64,000 nucleotides of DNA from NCBI GenBank assembly GCA_020723325.1, contig DYJD01000013.1, forward strand, positions 62,001-126,000. The letters are read 5' to 3'. This stretch comes from Desulfosudis oleivorans (GTDB lineage Bacteria; Desulfobacterota; Desulfobacteria; Desulfobacterales; SURF-7). Position 1 is the stretch's first letter. Each line of letters starts with the position of its first letter. The position numbers and the translations under genes were made by a program. The notes beneath the pieces were generated by a model. The model saw only the letters and a list, made by a program, of their open reading frames with translations, was not told the DNA's origin and did no database searches. Positions 7,922-16,979 of the stretch are shown one piece after another.

Positions 7922-9232
7922 CTAAATCAAAGGCTCCAATAGCCATTTCCACAAAGGCTGCAGCAATATGGTTTGTCCATTCTCTTCCATCGTTTTTTCG
8001 ATGCCGATATTGATGATCAAACGTTTGTCCGCATTGATCGAGGCGTCGGCGTCCAGCAATGCGCGGGATTCCCGCTTCAGCGTTTCCGGAGTGCTCACAT
8101 CCGCCGAAGCCTGGATCAAATGTCGGCTGCCATTCGGGAAGCGGGCATAGAAGTCTATCTCATAGCCGGCGGAAGTCGTGATGTATTCCATCTGCGCTTT
8201 TTGACGATGCAATTCCATCAGAATGCTGTTCTCCAGCAAATGCCCCTGTTCCACGGTGGCGGAAGCGGAGTAGGCGGCGGCCAGACCGGAATCGCATACA
8301 TAGGTTTTCATTGGATTGACCATTCGCTGGCGATCGGACTTGCTATGGATATTGACCGTATAAACCAGAAAGGCATCCTGGAGGTATTCCAAATATTCAT
8401 GCAGGGTTGTTTTGGCAACTTTTATACCGTCTGATTTCAGAACATTATAAAATTTGTTGATGGAAAATTTCGCTCCCGGATGTTGGAGCAGATGACGGGT
8501 CAGTTTCCGGAGGGCAATAACATTGGTCGCATTGTAGCGTTCGACGATATCCCGGAAGATTACCGTATCCACATATCCCTGCAGGAGCTGGTTCCGGTCG
8601 TGGGCGGAAAGCTGCTGGGCCTCCGGGAAACCGCCTTCGGAGATATATTGATTAGACTTATTTTCTAACAGCGACCGGAGATTTTTATCGACGCGACTGA
8701 TTTGTTGCGGGACTTCGATCTGCTGTGACCGTAAAAATTCCCTGAAACTGAACGGATAAACCGTTTCCTCAACGGCTCTTCCCCGCATGGATGAGGCGAT
8801 TTCCCGGCTGAGCATTTTGGCCGACGAACCGCTGATATAGATCTGCACATTTTCCGTATCCATCAACCGGCGCACAAATCGTTCCCATCCTGTGATCAAT
8901 TGGATTTCATCAAAAAACAGGTAGACGCGATCCGTGCGGGTTTCCGGAAACATGGCATAATATTCATCCGTGATCCAATGCAGGTCGGTTACGGTCATCT
9001 CGGCCAGGCGCTCATCTTCAAAGTTGAAATAGACGATCCGGTTTTTCGGAACACCGGTCGCTATGAGGGATTTCATGATTTGATACAAATAATAGGTTTT
9101 GCCGGCCCTTCGCATGCCGATAATCGCAAATGTCTTGTTGGGAATTTGGGGAAGACGGCATTCCCGTTCAACCAGCGCCGGCAATTCGAGTGCGATTGCG
9201 TCCGCAATGCGCTGGCGGATAATGCTTCGCAT
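7922..9232 (-). CDS. AAA family ATPase with DUF4143 domain
   Basis: This 436-residue protein has an N-terminal AAA_14 P-loop (GMRRAGKTYYLY, about residues 38-49), Walker B in YLFFDEIQ, a sensor region IYISGSSAKML, and a C-terminal DUF4143 region with an endonuclease-like fold (TSAGYEIDFYARF, the conserved E-x-D patch). The family is widespread and strain-variable; suggested roles include defence or DNA processing, but none is settled. It is a single gene preceded by a perfect palindrome at 9265-9293. A truncated second member lies at 15639-16487. Confidence 0.88.
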   Translation of the reverse strand: MRSIIRQRIADAIALELPALVERECRLPQIPNKTFAIIGMRRAGKTYYLYQIMKSLIATGVPKNRIVYFNFEDERLAEMTVTDLHWITDEYYAMFPETRTDRVYLFFDEIQLITGWERFVRRLMDTENVQIYISGSSAKMLSREIASSMRGRAVEETVYPFSFREFLRSQQIEVPQQISRVDKNLRSLLENKSNQYISEGGFPEAQQLSAHDRNQLLQGYVDTVIFRDIVERYNATNVIALRKLTRHLLQHPGAKFSINKFYNVLKSDGIKVAKTTLHEYLEYLQDAFLVYTVNIHSKSDRQRMVNPMKTYVCDSGLAAAYSASATVEQGHLLENSILMELHRQKAQMEYITTSAGYEIDFYARFPNGSRHLIQASADVSTPETLKRESRALLDADASINADKRLIINIGIEKTMEENGQTILLQPLWKWLLEPLI

Positions 9233-9264
9233 GTATTGTCCTTTTGGAAAGTATGAATAAAATT

Positions 9265-9293
9265 ATATTTGTCCCTTTAATAAGGACAAATAT
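9265..9293. promoter_or_regulatory. Palindromic operator upstream of the AAA-DUF4143 gene
   Basis: Perfect inverted repeat ATATTTGTCC / GGACAAATAT with a 9-base spacer (CTTTAATAA), about 33 bases upstream of the DUF4143 start codon. Position and symmetry suggest a dimeric repressor or self-binding site. Confidence 0.6.
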
Positions 9294-9356
9294 AGCAAAT
9301 TCTATCGCCATGGCAAGGAAAAATTACGGATGAATGCCGATCGTGGGGCAATTTCC

Positions 9357-9380
9357 CGTGTGAGAATCCGTGTGAGAAAA
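9357..9380. repeat. Paired 12-base repeats (CGTGTGAGAAWM), left of the tRNA-Arg scar
   Basis: Two abutting 12-base units, CGTGTGAGAATC and CGTGTGAGAAAA, about 110 bases from the tRNA fragment. A weaker pair with the same 12-base period (TGTGTGAG, TGTGTAAG) lies at 9585-9608 on the other side of the scar, and another pair (ACTGCGTGAATT, ACTGCGTGAAAA) at 48910-48933 beside the tRNA-Asp integrase. Candidate arm-type integrase sites, inferred. Confidence 0.45.
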
Positions 9381-9491
9381 TTTTCCAAAACCGGCGAGAA
9401 CATCCAAAATCGACAAAAATGTAAAATTTATATATCGAATCAAATCAACAAAATATAGACAATTGAGGAAGTTGGAAAGCCCAAAGGGCCT

Positions 9492-9538
9492 GTCTTCGAA
9501 TCCGTCGGCCGGGGGTTCGAATCCCTCCGGGCGCGCCA
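9492..9538 (+). other. 3' fragment of tRNA-Arg(TCG): attachment-site scar
   Basis: The sequence from the anticodon loop (CTTCGAA) through the variable loop, T arm (GGGGGTTCGAATCCCTC), acceptor 3' strand and CCA reads as the last 47 bases of a tRNA-Arg. No matching D arm or 5' acceptor strand precedes it. Such fragments are left when an element integrates by recombination in the 3' half of a tRNA gene. The full tRNA should lie outside the window. The fragment separates the restriction cluster from the next region. Confidence 0.65.
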
Positions 9539-9540
9539 AT

Positions 9541-9821
9541 TAATTCAAATAGTTAAATTGTTGGGCCTGATCCAGTTTCATTTTTGTGTGAGCGTCTGTG
9601 TAAGGCTTTTTAAAGTAGAGCTTTTCGGTCATCGGTATTTGCCGCGGTGTCAAGTGGCGCACTTTTTTTTGCGCGCATAAAGAGTCACGATACGTTTTTC
9701 AAGATTGGCGTCCTGCCAGGCTTCCAGCAGCACTTCCCAAACGAGGAAGCCCGCATCACCCACCTCTACACCAAGCGATTCCCTACAGGCTTCACATGAT
9801 CATATGGAAGGCCGGAACGTG
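9541..9821. other. Intergenic, no gene
   Basis: Holds the second period-12 repeat pair at 9585-9608. A short open frame near 9700-9800 (GFQQHFPNEEARITHLYT) looks like a remnant of an enzyme gene but I cannot place it. Confidence 0.4.
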
Positions 9822-10031
9822 ATGGTGGAGACAGCCATGGCCAAATTCTGGACCACCGACATGGTCAATCGGGTGGAGGATGATTGCTTACGCCTGTCCG
9901 GACTCGGACTATTCGGCACACTGGAAGCCTGTCCCATTGTCCAGGCCAAGCGGGATGTGCGGGTCATGTCCATTTTTGCCGGCACCAATGAGATTATGAA
10001 AGGTATCGCAGCAAAGTTCATGGGAATGTAA
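9822..10031 (+). pseudogene. Acyl-CoA dehydrogenase, C-terminal fragment
   Basis: The frame contains MAKFWTTDMVNRV and ends with VMSIFAGTNEIMKGIAAKFMGM, the typical C-terminal end of acyl-CoA dehydrogenases (the IFGGTNEIMKE motif near the catalytic C-terminal helices). Only about 65 residues of a roughly 400-residue or longer enzyme remain. The next open frame starts 14 bases later after AGGAGG. Confidence 0.75.
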
Positions 10032-10045
10032 TAAAAAGGAGGGAC

Positions 10046-10810
10046 ATGATGAACAACACTGAAAAGCCCAGGTTGGCGTTTTATGATTCTTTTGTCCAGG
10101 CTGAGTTCCCCATTCCGGATTTGACATATGTGGACCTTTTGGAGCAAGGGCTGACCCATGCGCCTGACCGGGCGGCCTTTGATTACATGGGTGGAAAAAT
10201 ATTTTTTCGGAAACAGGATGATCTGTCCGCCCGTTTCGCTGCTTTACTACCGGAATCGGTCTGGGGCCGGGCGCTGTGGTCGGGATACAGCTATAAGGTT
10301 TTTTCCCGGGAAGTGGAGAAAACCCTGCAGGCCCACCCTGACATCGAGTTCTGCGCCATCGTCGGTATTCCAAATCCGGACAGACCCGGCAGTGAATGGG
10401 TGAAAGCCGTTATTCAGCCCACATCCTTAAAGTTGTGGGGTTTTTCGGGACAAGACAGTGGAAAAACTCGGCTTGCATGCCCCACTTACCAATTGACTTT
10501 TGGCAGCAAGGGAAAGTGCCGCGGCATGCTTCTGGGAGAAGAAAACAAAGGGATGCGCAGTTTCATATATTATTTGGCCAACCTATTCGATAAGAAAAAC
10601 CTGACCGCTGCTGAGCAAGAACAAGCCCGATATATAGACATGATCGAATTGTTAACGCCCATCATCAAATCTTATTGTACAGACCGCGGATTCGAATGCA
10701 TGGTCCAGGCCATTCCTCAATCGAAAAAAAATGCTGCTTTTTATGATGGACAATTGAAATCAGCGGAATTTTCATACATAGCATCTTACCGGGAACCTTG
10801 GGACGGATGA
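10046..10810 (+). pseudogene. Chimeric debris: acyl-CoA ligase ends joined to an acyl-CoA dehydrogenase core piece
   Basis: A 254-codon frame in three recognisable pieces. Residues 1-70 match the N-terminus of an AMP-binding acyl-CoA ligase (TYVDLLEQGLTHAPDRAAFDY). Residues about 80-125 match its C-terminal lid domain (GYSYKVFSREVEKTLQAHPD, GIPNPDRPGSEWVKAVIQ); some 400 residues between them are gone. From about 145 on it reads as an acyl-CoA dehydrogenase (FGSKGKCRGMLLGEENKGMR, then ELLTPIIKSYCTDRGFECM), with another internal loss after GMR. The ribosome site is good, so a protein may be made, but no intact active site is present. The remains suggest a former fatty-acid or aromatic acyl-CoA degradation cluster. 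Confidence 0.75.
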
Positions 10811-11188
10811 AGGTAATTAAAACCGGCAAAGCCCCTGTTGTGGAAATTGCCGAAGCATAGTTTGGAGGATAGATGGTTTGTTTGAATTTGTAACGTTAAT
10901 CAGCCTCTGTCCGTGAACCGCAACAAGGAGCATATTCCCTTGGATTTGAAAATGTTGTCAAGTTTGTCCTTTTCTGCCAGAGAAATGAGTCTGAAAGACT
11001 TTTACCGAACTGACATGGTCAAATCCGCCATTTATTAATGTCCGATAATCAGGATTTTCTATATAAGTTGAAGGTCCGTAAAGCCAAAAGAGGGCCGAAA
11101 AATATTTGGCTGCAAGAATAACTTGACAGAAAGCACTAAATAAAGACACATTGTTTTGAATTTCTCGATAGGGTGTAAGAGTAAAGTC
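10811..11188. other. Intergenic, no convincing gene
   Basis: A 17-codon tail (MKVIKTGKAPVVEIAEA, ending at 10860) looks like a further gene remnant. A TTGACA hexamer at 11123-11128 may be the -35 box for the downstream metal transporter, but no good -10 follows at standard spacing. Confidence 0.35.
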
Positions 11189-12133
11189 ATGAAAAGATTA
11201 TATGACATTTCTTTATTTTACAGTGCTTTTTATTGCATCGCCTTTGGCCTGTCCATGCCGGTTTCCGCAGCCGAAAAGGAAATTCGCGTGCTGTGCACTA
11301 CTTTTCCCATATATCAGATTACCCGCAACATCGTGCTGGATCAACCGCATGTAAAGGTGGAGCTGATGCTGCCGGCCGGACTCGGCTGTCCCCATGATTA
11401 TGCCCTAAGTCCCCAGGATTTCAAAAAGCTTGAGAGGGCGACAGTGCTGGTCATCAACGGACTCGGCCTGGAGGAATTCCTCGATGCGCTTCTAAAAAAG
11501 GCGGGCCGCGACATTCCTGTCTTGGACAGCTCTGAGGGAATCAAGGAAATTCTTTTTGAGAAGGATGAATCTGAACCGGCAGATAAGGGAAGGGTTTCAT
11601 CCCATTCGATCGGCGCAAATCCGCATCTTTTCGCCAGTCCGCGCATGGCAGCCCGAATAGCCCGGAATATCGCAAGGGGACTCGCTCCAATCGATCCTGT
11701 CGCCGGTGACAACTATCTTGCCAATGGCGATGTTTATTCAGCTAAGCTGAACCACCTGGCGGATGAATTGAGTCTCTTGGGGAAACAGCTTGCAAATACC
11801 CGGCTCGTGACCCAGCATGGGGTTTTTGATTATTTGGCCCGTGACATGGGGCTTGAGGTGGTGGCGGAAATTCAGGCCCACGCCGGACAAGAACCATCGG
11901 CAGCCGAAATATTGAGCATGATCCGGATTGCCAAGGAAAAAAAAGCCGGGGCCGTGTTTACAGAACCCCGATATCCTGAAAAAATCGGTCGGACCATTGC
12001 GTCCGAAGTCGGTATCACTGCGGCCGTGCTGGATCCCGTGGCCACCGGGCCTTTGGCAGCAGGCCGTGAATACTATGAAGAAGTCATGCGCAAAAATATG
12101 ACAACCTTGAAAAACACCCTGGGAACCAAATGA
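11189..12133 (+). CDS. znuA: Zn/Mn ABC transporter, periplasmic binding protein (ZnuA-like)
   Basis: A 314-residue cluster A-I solute-binding protein with a signal peptide (hydrophobic residues about 7-23, VSAA cut site). Metal-ligand candidates are H in CPHDY, H in GANPHLF, H in VTQHGVFDY and E/H in QAHAGQEPSA. The His-rich loop common in ZnuA is short and poor in His, so the metal (Zn or Mn) is not certain. The ATG at 11189 is preferred over an upstream TTG because it gives a standard signal peptide. The stop overlaps znuC by 4 bases. Confidence 0.85.
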   Translation: MKRLYDISLFYSAFYCIAFGLSMPVSAAEKEIRVLCTTFPIYQITRNIVLDQPHVKVELMLPAGLGCPHDYALSPQDFKKLERATVLVINGLGLEEFLDALLKKAGRDIPVLDSSEGIKEILFEKDESEPADKGRVSSHSIGANPHLFASPRMAARIARNIARGLAPIDPVAGDNYLANGDVYSAKLNHLADELSLLGKQLANTRLVTQHGVFDYLARDMGLEVVAEIQAHAGQEPSAAEILSMIRIAKEKKAGAVFTEPRYPEKIGRTIASEVGITAAVLDPVATGPLAAGREYYEEVMRKNMTTLKNTLGTK

Positions 12134-12939
12134 TGTGGTCAACCGATAAAACCAAGGGCGCCTCCGTGAGGCTTGAAAATGTTTTTGTGGACCAGGACGG
12201 ATTGACCATCCTGGACAATGTGACTGCCTGGGTGCCCAAGGGCAGTCATACCGCCATCGTCGGACCCAACGGCGCCGGAAAAACCACACTGCTGCTGGCC
12301 ATCCTGGGCCAGACTGCTTACCGGGGCAGGATCCGTATCGAATGTGGACCGAATGGGCGGCCGGCCCGTATCGGCTATGTGCCTCAGCGCTTCGCCTTTG
12401 ACCGGAACTTGCCTTTAACGGTCTTGGAATTCATGGTCATGGGAAGGCAGCGTCTGCCCCTCTGGTTCGGCCGCGGGCGAAAACACAGCACCCAGGCCCG
12501 GGAACTGCTCTCGGCAGTAAAGATTGATGGATTGGAAAACAGGCGCCTGGGCGCGCTTTCCGGCGGGGAGATCCAGCGTGTGTTGTTGGCCCTGGCCCTG
12601 CAACAGGACCCTGATCTGCTGGTGCTGGATGAACCGGCCACAGGCCTGGATCTGCAAGGCGAGCATATCTATTGTGAACTGTTGGATGAACTGCGCAGAC
12701 ACATTGGTTTCACCCAGCTCATCGTCAGTCATGATCTGGCCACGGTCACCCACCATGCCACCCATGTCATCTGCCTGAACCGAAAGGTGGCGGCGGAGGG
12801 CCCCCCGCGGAATGTATTGACCCATGAAACCCTCACAGCTATTTTCGGCCTGCACATGGGTCTGGTGGATTCACGGGCCATGCCTGACGGCCGCTCAAGC
12901 TGTTCCGCGGCCTGCTGTACCGGAGATGAGCATGCCTGA
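12130..12939 (+). CDS. znuC: Zn/Mn ABC transporter ATP-binding protein (ZnuC-like)
   Basis: A 269-residue ABC ATPase with Walker A GPNGAGKTT, signature LSGGEIQR, Walker B LLVLDEPATGLD and switch His in IVSHDL. It powers import of the metal delivered by the upstream binding protein. The C-terminal tail ends with a small Cys-rich run (SCSAACC) that could sense or bind metal; this is an inference. It overlaps znuA by 4 and znuB by 8 bases, so the three are one operon. Confidence 0.9.
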   Translation: MMWSTDKTKGASVRLENVFVDQDGLTILDNVTAWVPKGSHTAIVGPNGAGKTTLLLAILGQTAYRGRIRIECGPNGRPARIGYVPQRFAFDRNLPLTVLEFMVMGRQRLPLWFGRGRKHSTQARELLSAVKIDGLENRRLGALSGGEIQRVLLALALQQDPDLLVLDEPATGLDLQGEHIYCELLDELRRHIGFTQLIVSHDLATVTHHATHVICLNRKVAAEGPPRNVLTHETLTAIFGLHMGLVDSRAMPDGRSSCSAACCTGDEHA

Positions 12940-13792
12940 TCTGACCACCTTTTATAATCTCATCCCGACGATTCTGCCCTTTGAGTGCCTGGAGGCGCGT
13001 TTTATGCAAAAGGCTTTGGTCGGTCTGGTTCTGCTTGCGCCCATGGCCGCGGCCATGGGCGTTCAGGTGGTCAACTTCCGTATGGCCTTTTTTTCCGATG
13101 CGGTCAGTCATTCCGCCTTTGCCGGAGTGGCCATCGGCCTCATTCTGGCAGTGGACCCCCATTGGAGCATGCTTCTTTTCGGTGTGCTGGTGGGCCTCGG
13201 CATTATGGCCATGCAACGCAGGAGTACTTTGTCCGCGGATGCCGTCATCGGCGTATTCTTTTCCGCCGTGATCGCCTTCGGCCTTGCGGTGGTGAGCCGC
13301 GACCGTTCCATGGCCCGCAATCTTCAGGGATTTCTGTATGGCGATATTCTCACCATCGGCGATATGGAAATTCTTTTGCTTGGGTTTCTCTTCATCGCCC
13401 TCATGCTGTTTCAGGTCCTTGGATACAACCGCATGTTGTATATCGGCCTGAATGCCGTGCTGGCCGAGACCCATCAGGTGCAGGTGGCCTTTTATCAGTA
13501 TGCCTTTGCCGGCCTGCTTTCCCTTGTGGTCATTTTTGCCGTTTGGGCCGTGGGTGTATTCCTTGTCACGGCTATGCTCATCGTGCCGGCCGCTGCTGCG
13601 CGCAACCTTGCCAGATCAGCCAGCGCCATGTTCTGGTGGGCCTTGCTGATCGCCGTTACCTCAGCCATGGCCGGCCTGATCATTTCGGCCCAGGATTGGG
13701 CAGGCACCGCCTCCGGCGCCACAATCATTCTCGTGGCTTTTGCCTGGTTCACCGTGAGTGCCGGTGTGGCGTATTTTCAAAGAAGATCCTGA
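12932..13792 (+). CDS. znuB: Zn/Mn ABC transporter permease (ZnuB-like)
   Basis: A 286-residue ABC-3 family membrane permease with about eight hydrophobic segments. The family signature stretch with FFSDAVSHSAFAGVAIG is present. The ATG at 12932 overlaps the end of znuC by 8 bases and has GGAG upstream; a longer frame from 12824 only reads through znuC. It completes a full znuA-C-B importer. Confidence 0.88.
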   Translation: MPDLTTFYNLIPTILPFECLEARFMQKALVGLVLLAPMAAAMGVQVVNFRMAFFSDAVSHSAFAGVAIGLILAVDPHWSMLLFGVLVGLGIMAMQRRSTLSADAVIGVFFSAVIAFGLAVVSRDRSMARNLQGFLYGDILTIGDMEILLLGFLFIALMLFQVLGYNRMLYIGLNAVLAETHQVQVAFYQYAFAGLLSLVVIFAVWAVGVFLVTAMLIVPAAAARNLARSASAMFWWALLIAVTSAMAGLIISAQDWAGTASGATIILVAFAWFTVSAGVAYFQRRS

Positions 13793-13835
13793 AATTTTTA
13801 ATCCACGGTTTGCAAAAGCGGATATAGAACAACCC

Positions 13836-14810
13836 ATGGAAAACATATTGATAACCGGTGTCAGTGGCTATTTGGGAAGCCGGCTGGTTCAGGCCCTCTC
13901 CGGCCACAGGGATATCGGTAAGATCGTCGGCATCGACATCGTTCCCCCCCGGAAAAAGGAAAGCGGATTGTTGTTTTATCCATACGATATCCGCGATGCG
14001 ACCGTCGGCCGCCTGATGAGCGAACATGCCGTTCAAACGGTTATTCATTTGGCCTTTGTGGTCAAACCCATTCATGACCTGTGCCGCATGCACGATATTG
14101 ATTATAACGGCACGGCTAATATTCTGGCATGCGCTGCCGCCGCGGATGTGCGTCATCTGGTAGCCGTCAGCAGCACCCTGGCCTACGGCGCCCACCCGGA
14201 TAATCCGGCTGAATTACGGGAAGAGAACCCCTTGCGCGGCAATCCTTCCTATCCTTATGGCCATAACAAAGCCATGGTGGACCGGATGATACAGGCTTTT
14301 GCCGCAAATCGTCCCCAAATGCCAGTGACTATCCTGCGGCCCTGCACGGTCTTCGGGCCCTGTGTGGACAATTATGTTTCCCGCATGCTTTTCAGGCCGT
14401 TCACCATCGGTATCCGTGGCAGCAATCCCCGGGTGCAATTCGTACATGAAGACGATTTTACAAAAGCCTGTCTGCTGGCCCTTAAGGCTAAAAAAGCCGG
14501 GGCTTTTAACATCGTGGGAGAAGGTGTATTGACTGCCCGTGAGATCGCGGGCATGACCGGCACAAGAATGCTTCCGTTGCCGGCTTTTTTGCTCTACCCC
14601 TTGCTGGAACTGCTATGGCGCATGCATGTTCCGGGAATCGAGGTCAATCAGGGGTATTTGGATTACGCCCGCTACGACTTCATCGCCGGCGGCCGAAAAG
14701 CCAAGGAGGAGTTGGGCTTTTTCCCGGATTTTACGTCTGCCGAGACCCTTGCGGCTGCAGTGGCGGCACGTCATGAGACGCGGGGCGGCCATTTGAAAAA
14801 CCATCCATAA
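13836..14810 (+). CDS. NAD-dependent epimerase/dehydratase (extended SDR)
   Basis: A 324-residue extended short-chain dehydrogenase. The NAD-binding motif TGVSGYLGSRL is at the N-terminus, the catalytic Ser lies in VSSTLAYG and the Y-x3-K pair in YPYGHNK (about residues 148-152). The C-terminal domain is typical of nucleotide-sugar epimerases or 3-beta-hydroxysteroid-type reductases; the substrate cannot be told. ATG 13836 begins right at the fold. It follows znuB by 43 bases and may be read through from that operon. Confidence 0.82.
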   Translation: MENILITGVSGYLGSRLVQALSGHRDIGKIVGIDIVPPRKKESGLLFYPYDIRDATVGRLMSEHAVQTVIHLAFVVKPIHDLCRMHDIDYNGTANILACAAAADVRHLVAVSSTLAYGAHPDNPAELREENPLRGNPSYPYGHNKAMVDRMIQAFAANRPQMPVTILRPCTVFGPCVDNYVSRMLFRPFTIGIRGSNPRVQFVHEDDFTKACLLALKAKKAGAFNIVGEGVLTAREIAGMTGTRMLPLPAFLLYPLLELLWRMHVPGIEVNQGYLDYARYDFIAGGRKAKEELGFFPDFTSAETLAAAVAARHETRGGHLKNHP

Positions 14811-14940
14811 AGCGGTTCTATCCATAAGCGCTTGTTGTCACTATTGTCTACTTTTGTAAACAGTCCTTCCGGTCTGACCACCCCTGATCAGAATCAAGCA
14901 TCTAATTGTGATGATTAGCCATTTTGCGAGATAGGCAAGG

Positions 14941-14957
14941 TTGGCACAGAAATTGAT
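14941..14957 (+). promoter_or_regulatory. Candidate sigma-54 promoter
   Basis: TTGGCACAGAAATTGAT matches the sigma-54 consensus TGGCAC-N5-TTGCW at all but one core position (TTGA for TTGC). It lies 55 bases upstream of the cyclic-nucleotide-binding gene at 15012 in an otherwise empty 200-base gap. No enhancer site was identified. Confidence 0.45.
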
Positions 14958-15011
14958 ATCAATGCTTTTCAGGTAACTGCATAAATAGGAAGCAAACAAT
15001 GAGGTGTTATC

Positions 15012-15500
15012 ATGATGGAATCAACTTCGCTGGCCTCGAATCAAAAGATCATCCCGGATTTGAAACGGATTCCCACGCTCAAGCCGTTCAGCGACAATGA
15101 TCTTCAAAGGCTGATGGCTTTCAGCAAAATCCGTAAATATAAAACCGGTGAGGAGATCATCACAGAAGGGGCATATGACAGCCACATTTACATTTTGATA
15201 TTCGGCCGGATCCGCATCACCAAAAAAGGCAAGCCGTTGTCCGTCCTGGATACAAGAGGAGACATTTTTGGAGAGATGAGCCTACTGGGTGAGTTTTCAA
15301 GGACAGCCAGCGTGTTTGCGGATGAAGATGTGGTCTGTCTTGCTATTGACAATGCCCACATGGATCGGCTGGGTGAATCTGAAAAGGCAACCTTGTATTA
15401 CATTCTGTATCGTGTGTTCGCCAAGACGCTGGCCGGCCGCTTGAAAATGACCAGCGAAGAATTGATCACTATGAAGAGCAAATATCTCAAGTTCTGGTAG
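15012..15500 (+). CDS. Cyclic nucleotide-binding domain protein
   Basis: A 162-residue stand-alone cNMP-binding domain with the phosphate-binding cassette FGEMSLLGEFSRTASV. There is no C-terminal HTH, so it is not a full Crp/Fnr regulator; it could gate a partner protein by binding cAMP or c-di-GMP. The start has GAGGTG 8 bases upstream. It is a single gene behind the candidate sigma-54 promoter. Confidence 0.8.
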   Translation: MMESTSLASNQKIIPDLKRIPTLKPFSDNDLQRLMAFSKIRKYKTGEEIITEGAYDSHIYILIFGRIRITKKGKPLSVLDTRGDIFGEMSLLGEFSRTASVFADEDVVCLAIDNAHMDRLGESEKATLYYILYRVFAKTLAGRLKMTSEELITMKSKYLKFW

Positions 15501-15638
15501 CGGAAATTATTCTTTGACTGGTTTAGATCTGTGAATATTTACTAATTCTGAGTATCTGAGCTTAAAATATAAGACCATTTGGGTTGCGTTTGCTCGCCCG
15601 GTAGAGCGAATAATCGCCGTTGATCTGTCTATGGTTTA

Positions 15639-16487
15639 TTGCTTTTTCAAAGAGTGGCCATTCTGGAGTTGCTTTCCTTTTCTAATTCTGAACTGGAACA
15701 GGCCGGTCGGCTGCCGGGTTCCATTGAAGAATACATGTTTACCGGCGCGTATCCGCGAATCTATGACATGAACCTTGAACCTTCACGGTGGTATTCGAAT
15801 TTTGTGGCAACATATCTGGAAAGGGATGTGCGGCAAATAAAAAATATTACGGACCTATCGGTATTTCAACAATTCCTGAAGATGTGCGCCGCACGGTCCG
15901 GACAGATCCTGAATCTTTCCTCGTTGGGGAATGATTGCGGCATCAGTCATAATACCGCCAAGGCATGGCTCGCTATTCTTCAAGCCGGCTATATCGTATA
16001 TCTGTTAAGACCGCATTTTAGAAACTTCAACAAAAGGCTGATCAAAAGCCCGAAGCTCTATTTTTATGATTCCGGTCTTCTCTCCTATCTCCTGGGGATT
16101 ACTTCGCCGGATATCCTGAACATCCACAGCCATAGGGGGGCGCTCTTCGAGACATGGGTGATTTCCGAGTTGTTAAAAGGCCGTATGAACCGAGGACTCA
16201 AGGAGAATTTTTATTACTGGCGGGACAACGTTGGGCATGAAATCGATTGTATCGCAGAAAAGGGTGATCGATTGCTTCCCATTGAAATTAAAGCCGGGAA
16301 AACCGTTTCAACGGATTTTTTCAAAGGACTGATGAGGGCAGTCGAAATATACGTTTTTGCAGTAGTACTTTTCCGTATTGATCATCGCATTTCGGCCAGC
16401 CCACCGTTGTGGGAGCGGATTCCAGCCGCGATGCGGCCGCAACGACCAGTCAGACCAAATTTTTCAAGCCCAAAAAGCCGCTCGTGA
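15639..16487 (+). pseudogene. DUF4143 ATPase, N-terminal ATPase domain missing
   Basis: The 282-codon frame begins in the middle of a DUF4143 protein (RVAILELLSFSNSEL) and includes the family blocks TGAYPRIYD, YLERDVRQI, LYFYDSGLLSYLLGI and the nuclease-like EIDCIAEKGDRLLPIEIKAGK. The AAA_14 P-loop domain of about 130-180 residues is absent, with no ATPase-like sequence in the 140 bases upstream. The last about 30 residues (after FFKGLMRAVE) no longer match the family and run into a terminator. It is likely a relic of a second copy of the 7922-9232 type. Confidence 0.78.
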
Positions 16488-16500
16488 GAGCGGTTTTTTT
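16472..16500 (+). terminator. Rho-independent terminator
   Basis: Stem CCGCTC / GAGCGG around GTGA, with flanking A-run and a T-run. It ends the DUF4143 relic. Confidence 0.8.
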
Positions 16501-16682
16501 GTTTTGATAATGTGGGCCTTTATTTCATAGCGGTTATGCATTTTTACCCCCAAAAAACGATATTGAGGACTTTTTATGGCGCGTGATCATCGACACCAGC
16601 TTCCCAGCCATAATTCGGCACAGCACCCATCTAAAATGCTTTTTCACTACAGTGCGTATTCCGCTCAAGCTGGCCAACGATT

Positions 16683-16961
16683 CCGGAGGATACTGACTAC
16701 CTGTTCCGCTGCAACCTGTCCACTTTATCGGAGCGAAGCGACCTGAGTCCCATCCGCGCTGGCATGGTGTCAAGGCCGGAGGAGTATCGCTGGAATTCCA
16801 TCGAGTATCATGGGCAAAAAAACAAGGGGGATTTGCTTTTCCTGGATTTTGGTATGAAAGGATTCGGCATGCATGATGAGGCGGAACAATTGCAGCAATA
16901 TATGTGGGTCAAGGATTTACTCAAATTCAACAAAGAAGTTCATATAGCAAATATTTTTTAG
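16683..16961 (+). pseudogene. REP-associated tyrosine transposase (RAYT), C-terminal fragment
   Basis: The frame reads EDTDYLFRCNLSTLSERSDL, then SPIRAGMVSRPEEYRWNSIEYHG, the conserved C-terminal region of Y1/RAYT transposases (normally LNPIRAGMV...PEDYRWSS). The catalytic HUH and Tyr part is missing and no start is apparent. An N-terminal fragment of the same family lies at 21859-21999 on the same strand. Confidence 0.7.
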
Positions 16962-16979
16962 TGCTTGATACAATACAAT

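Noticed and set aside
9324-9539. Short minus frame beginning MARPEGFEPP
   Set aside because: This is the antisense reading of a tRNA 3' end, a common false gene; the tRNA fragment explains it.
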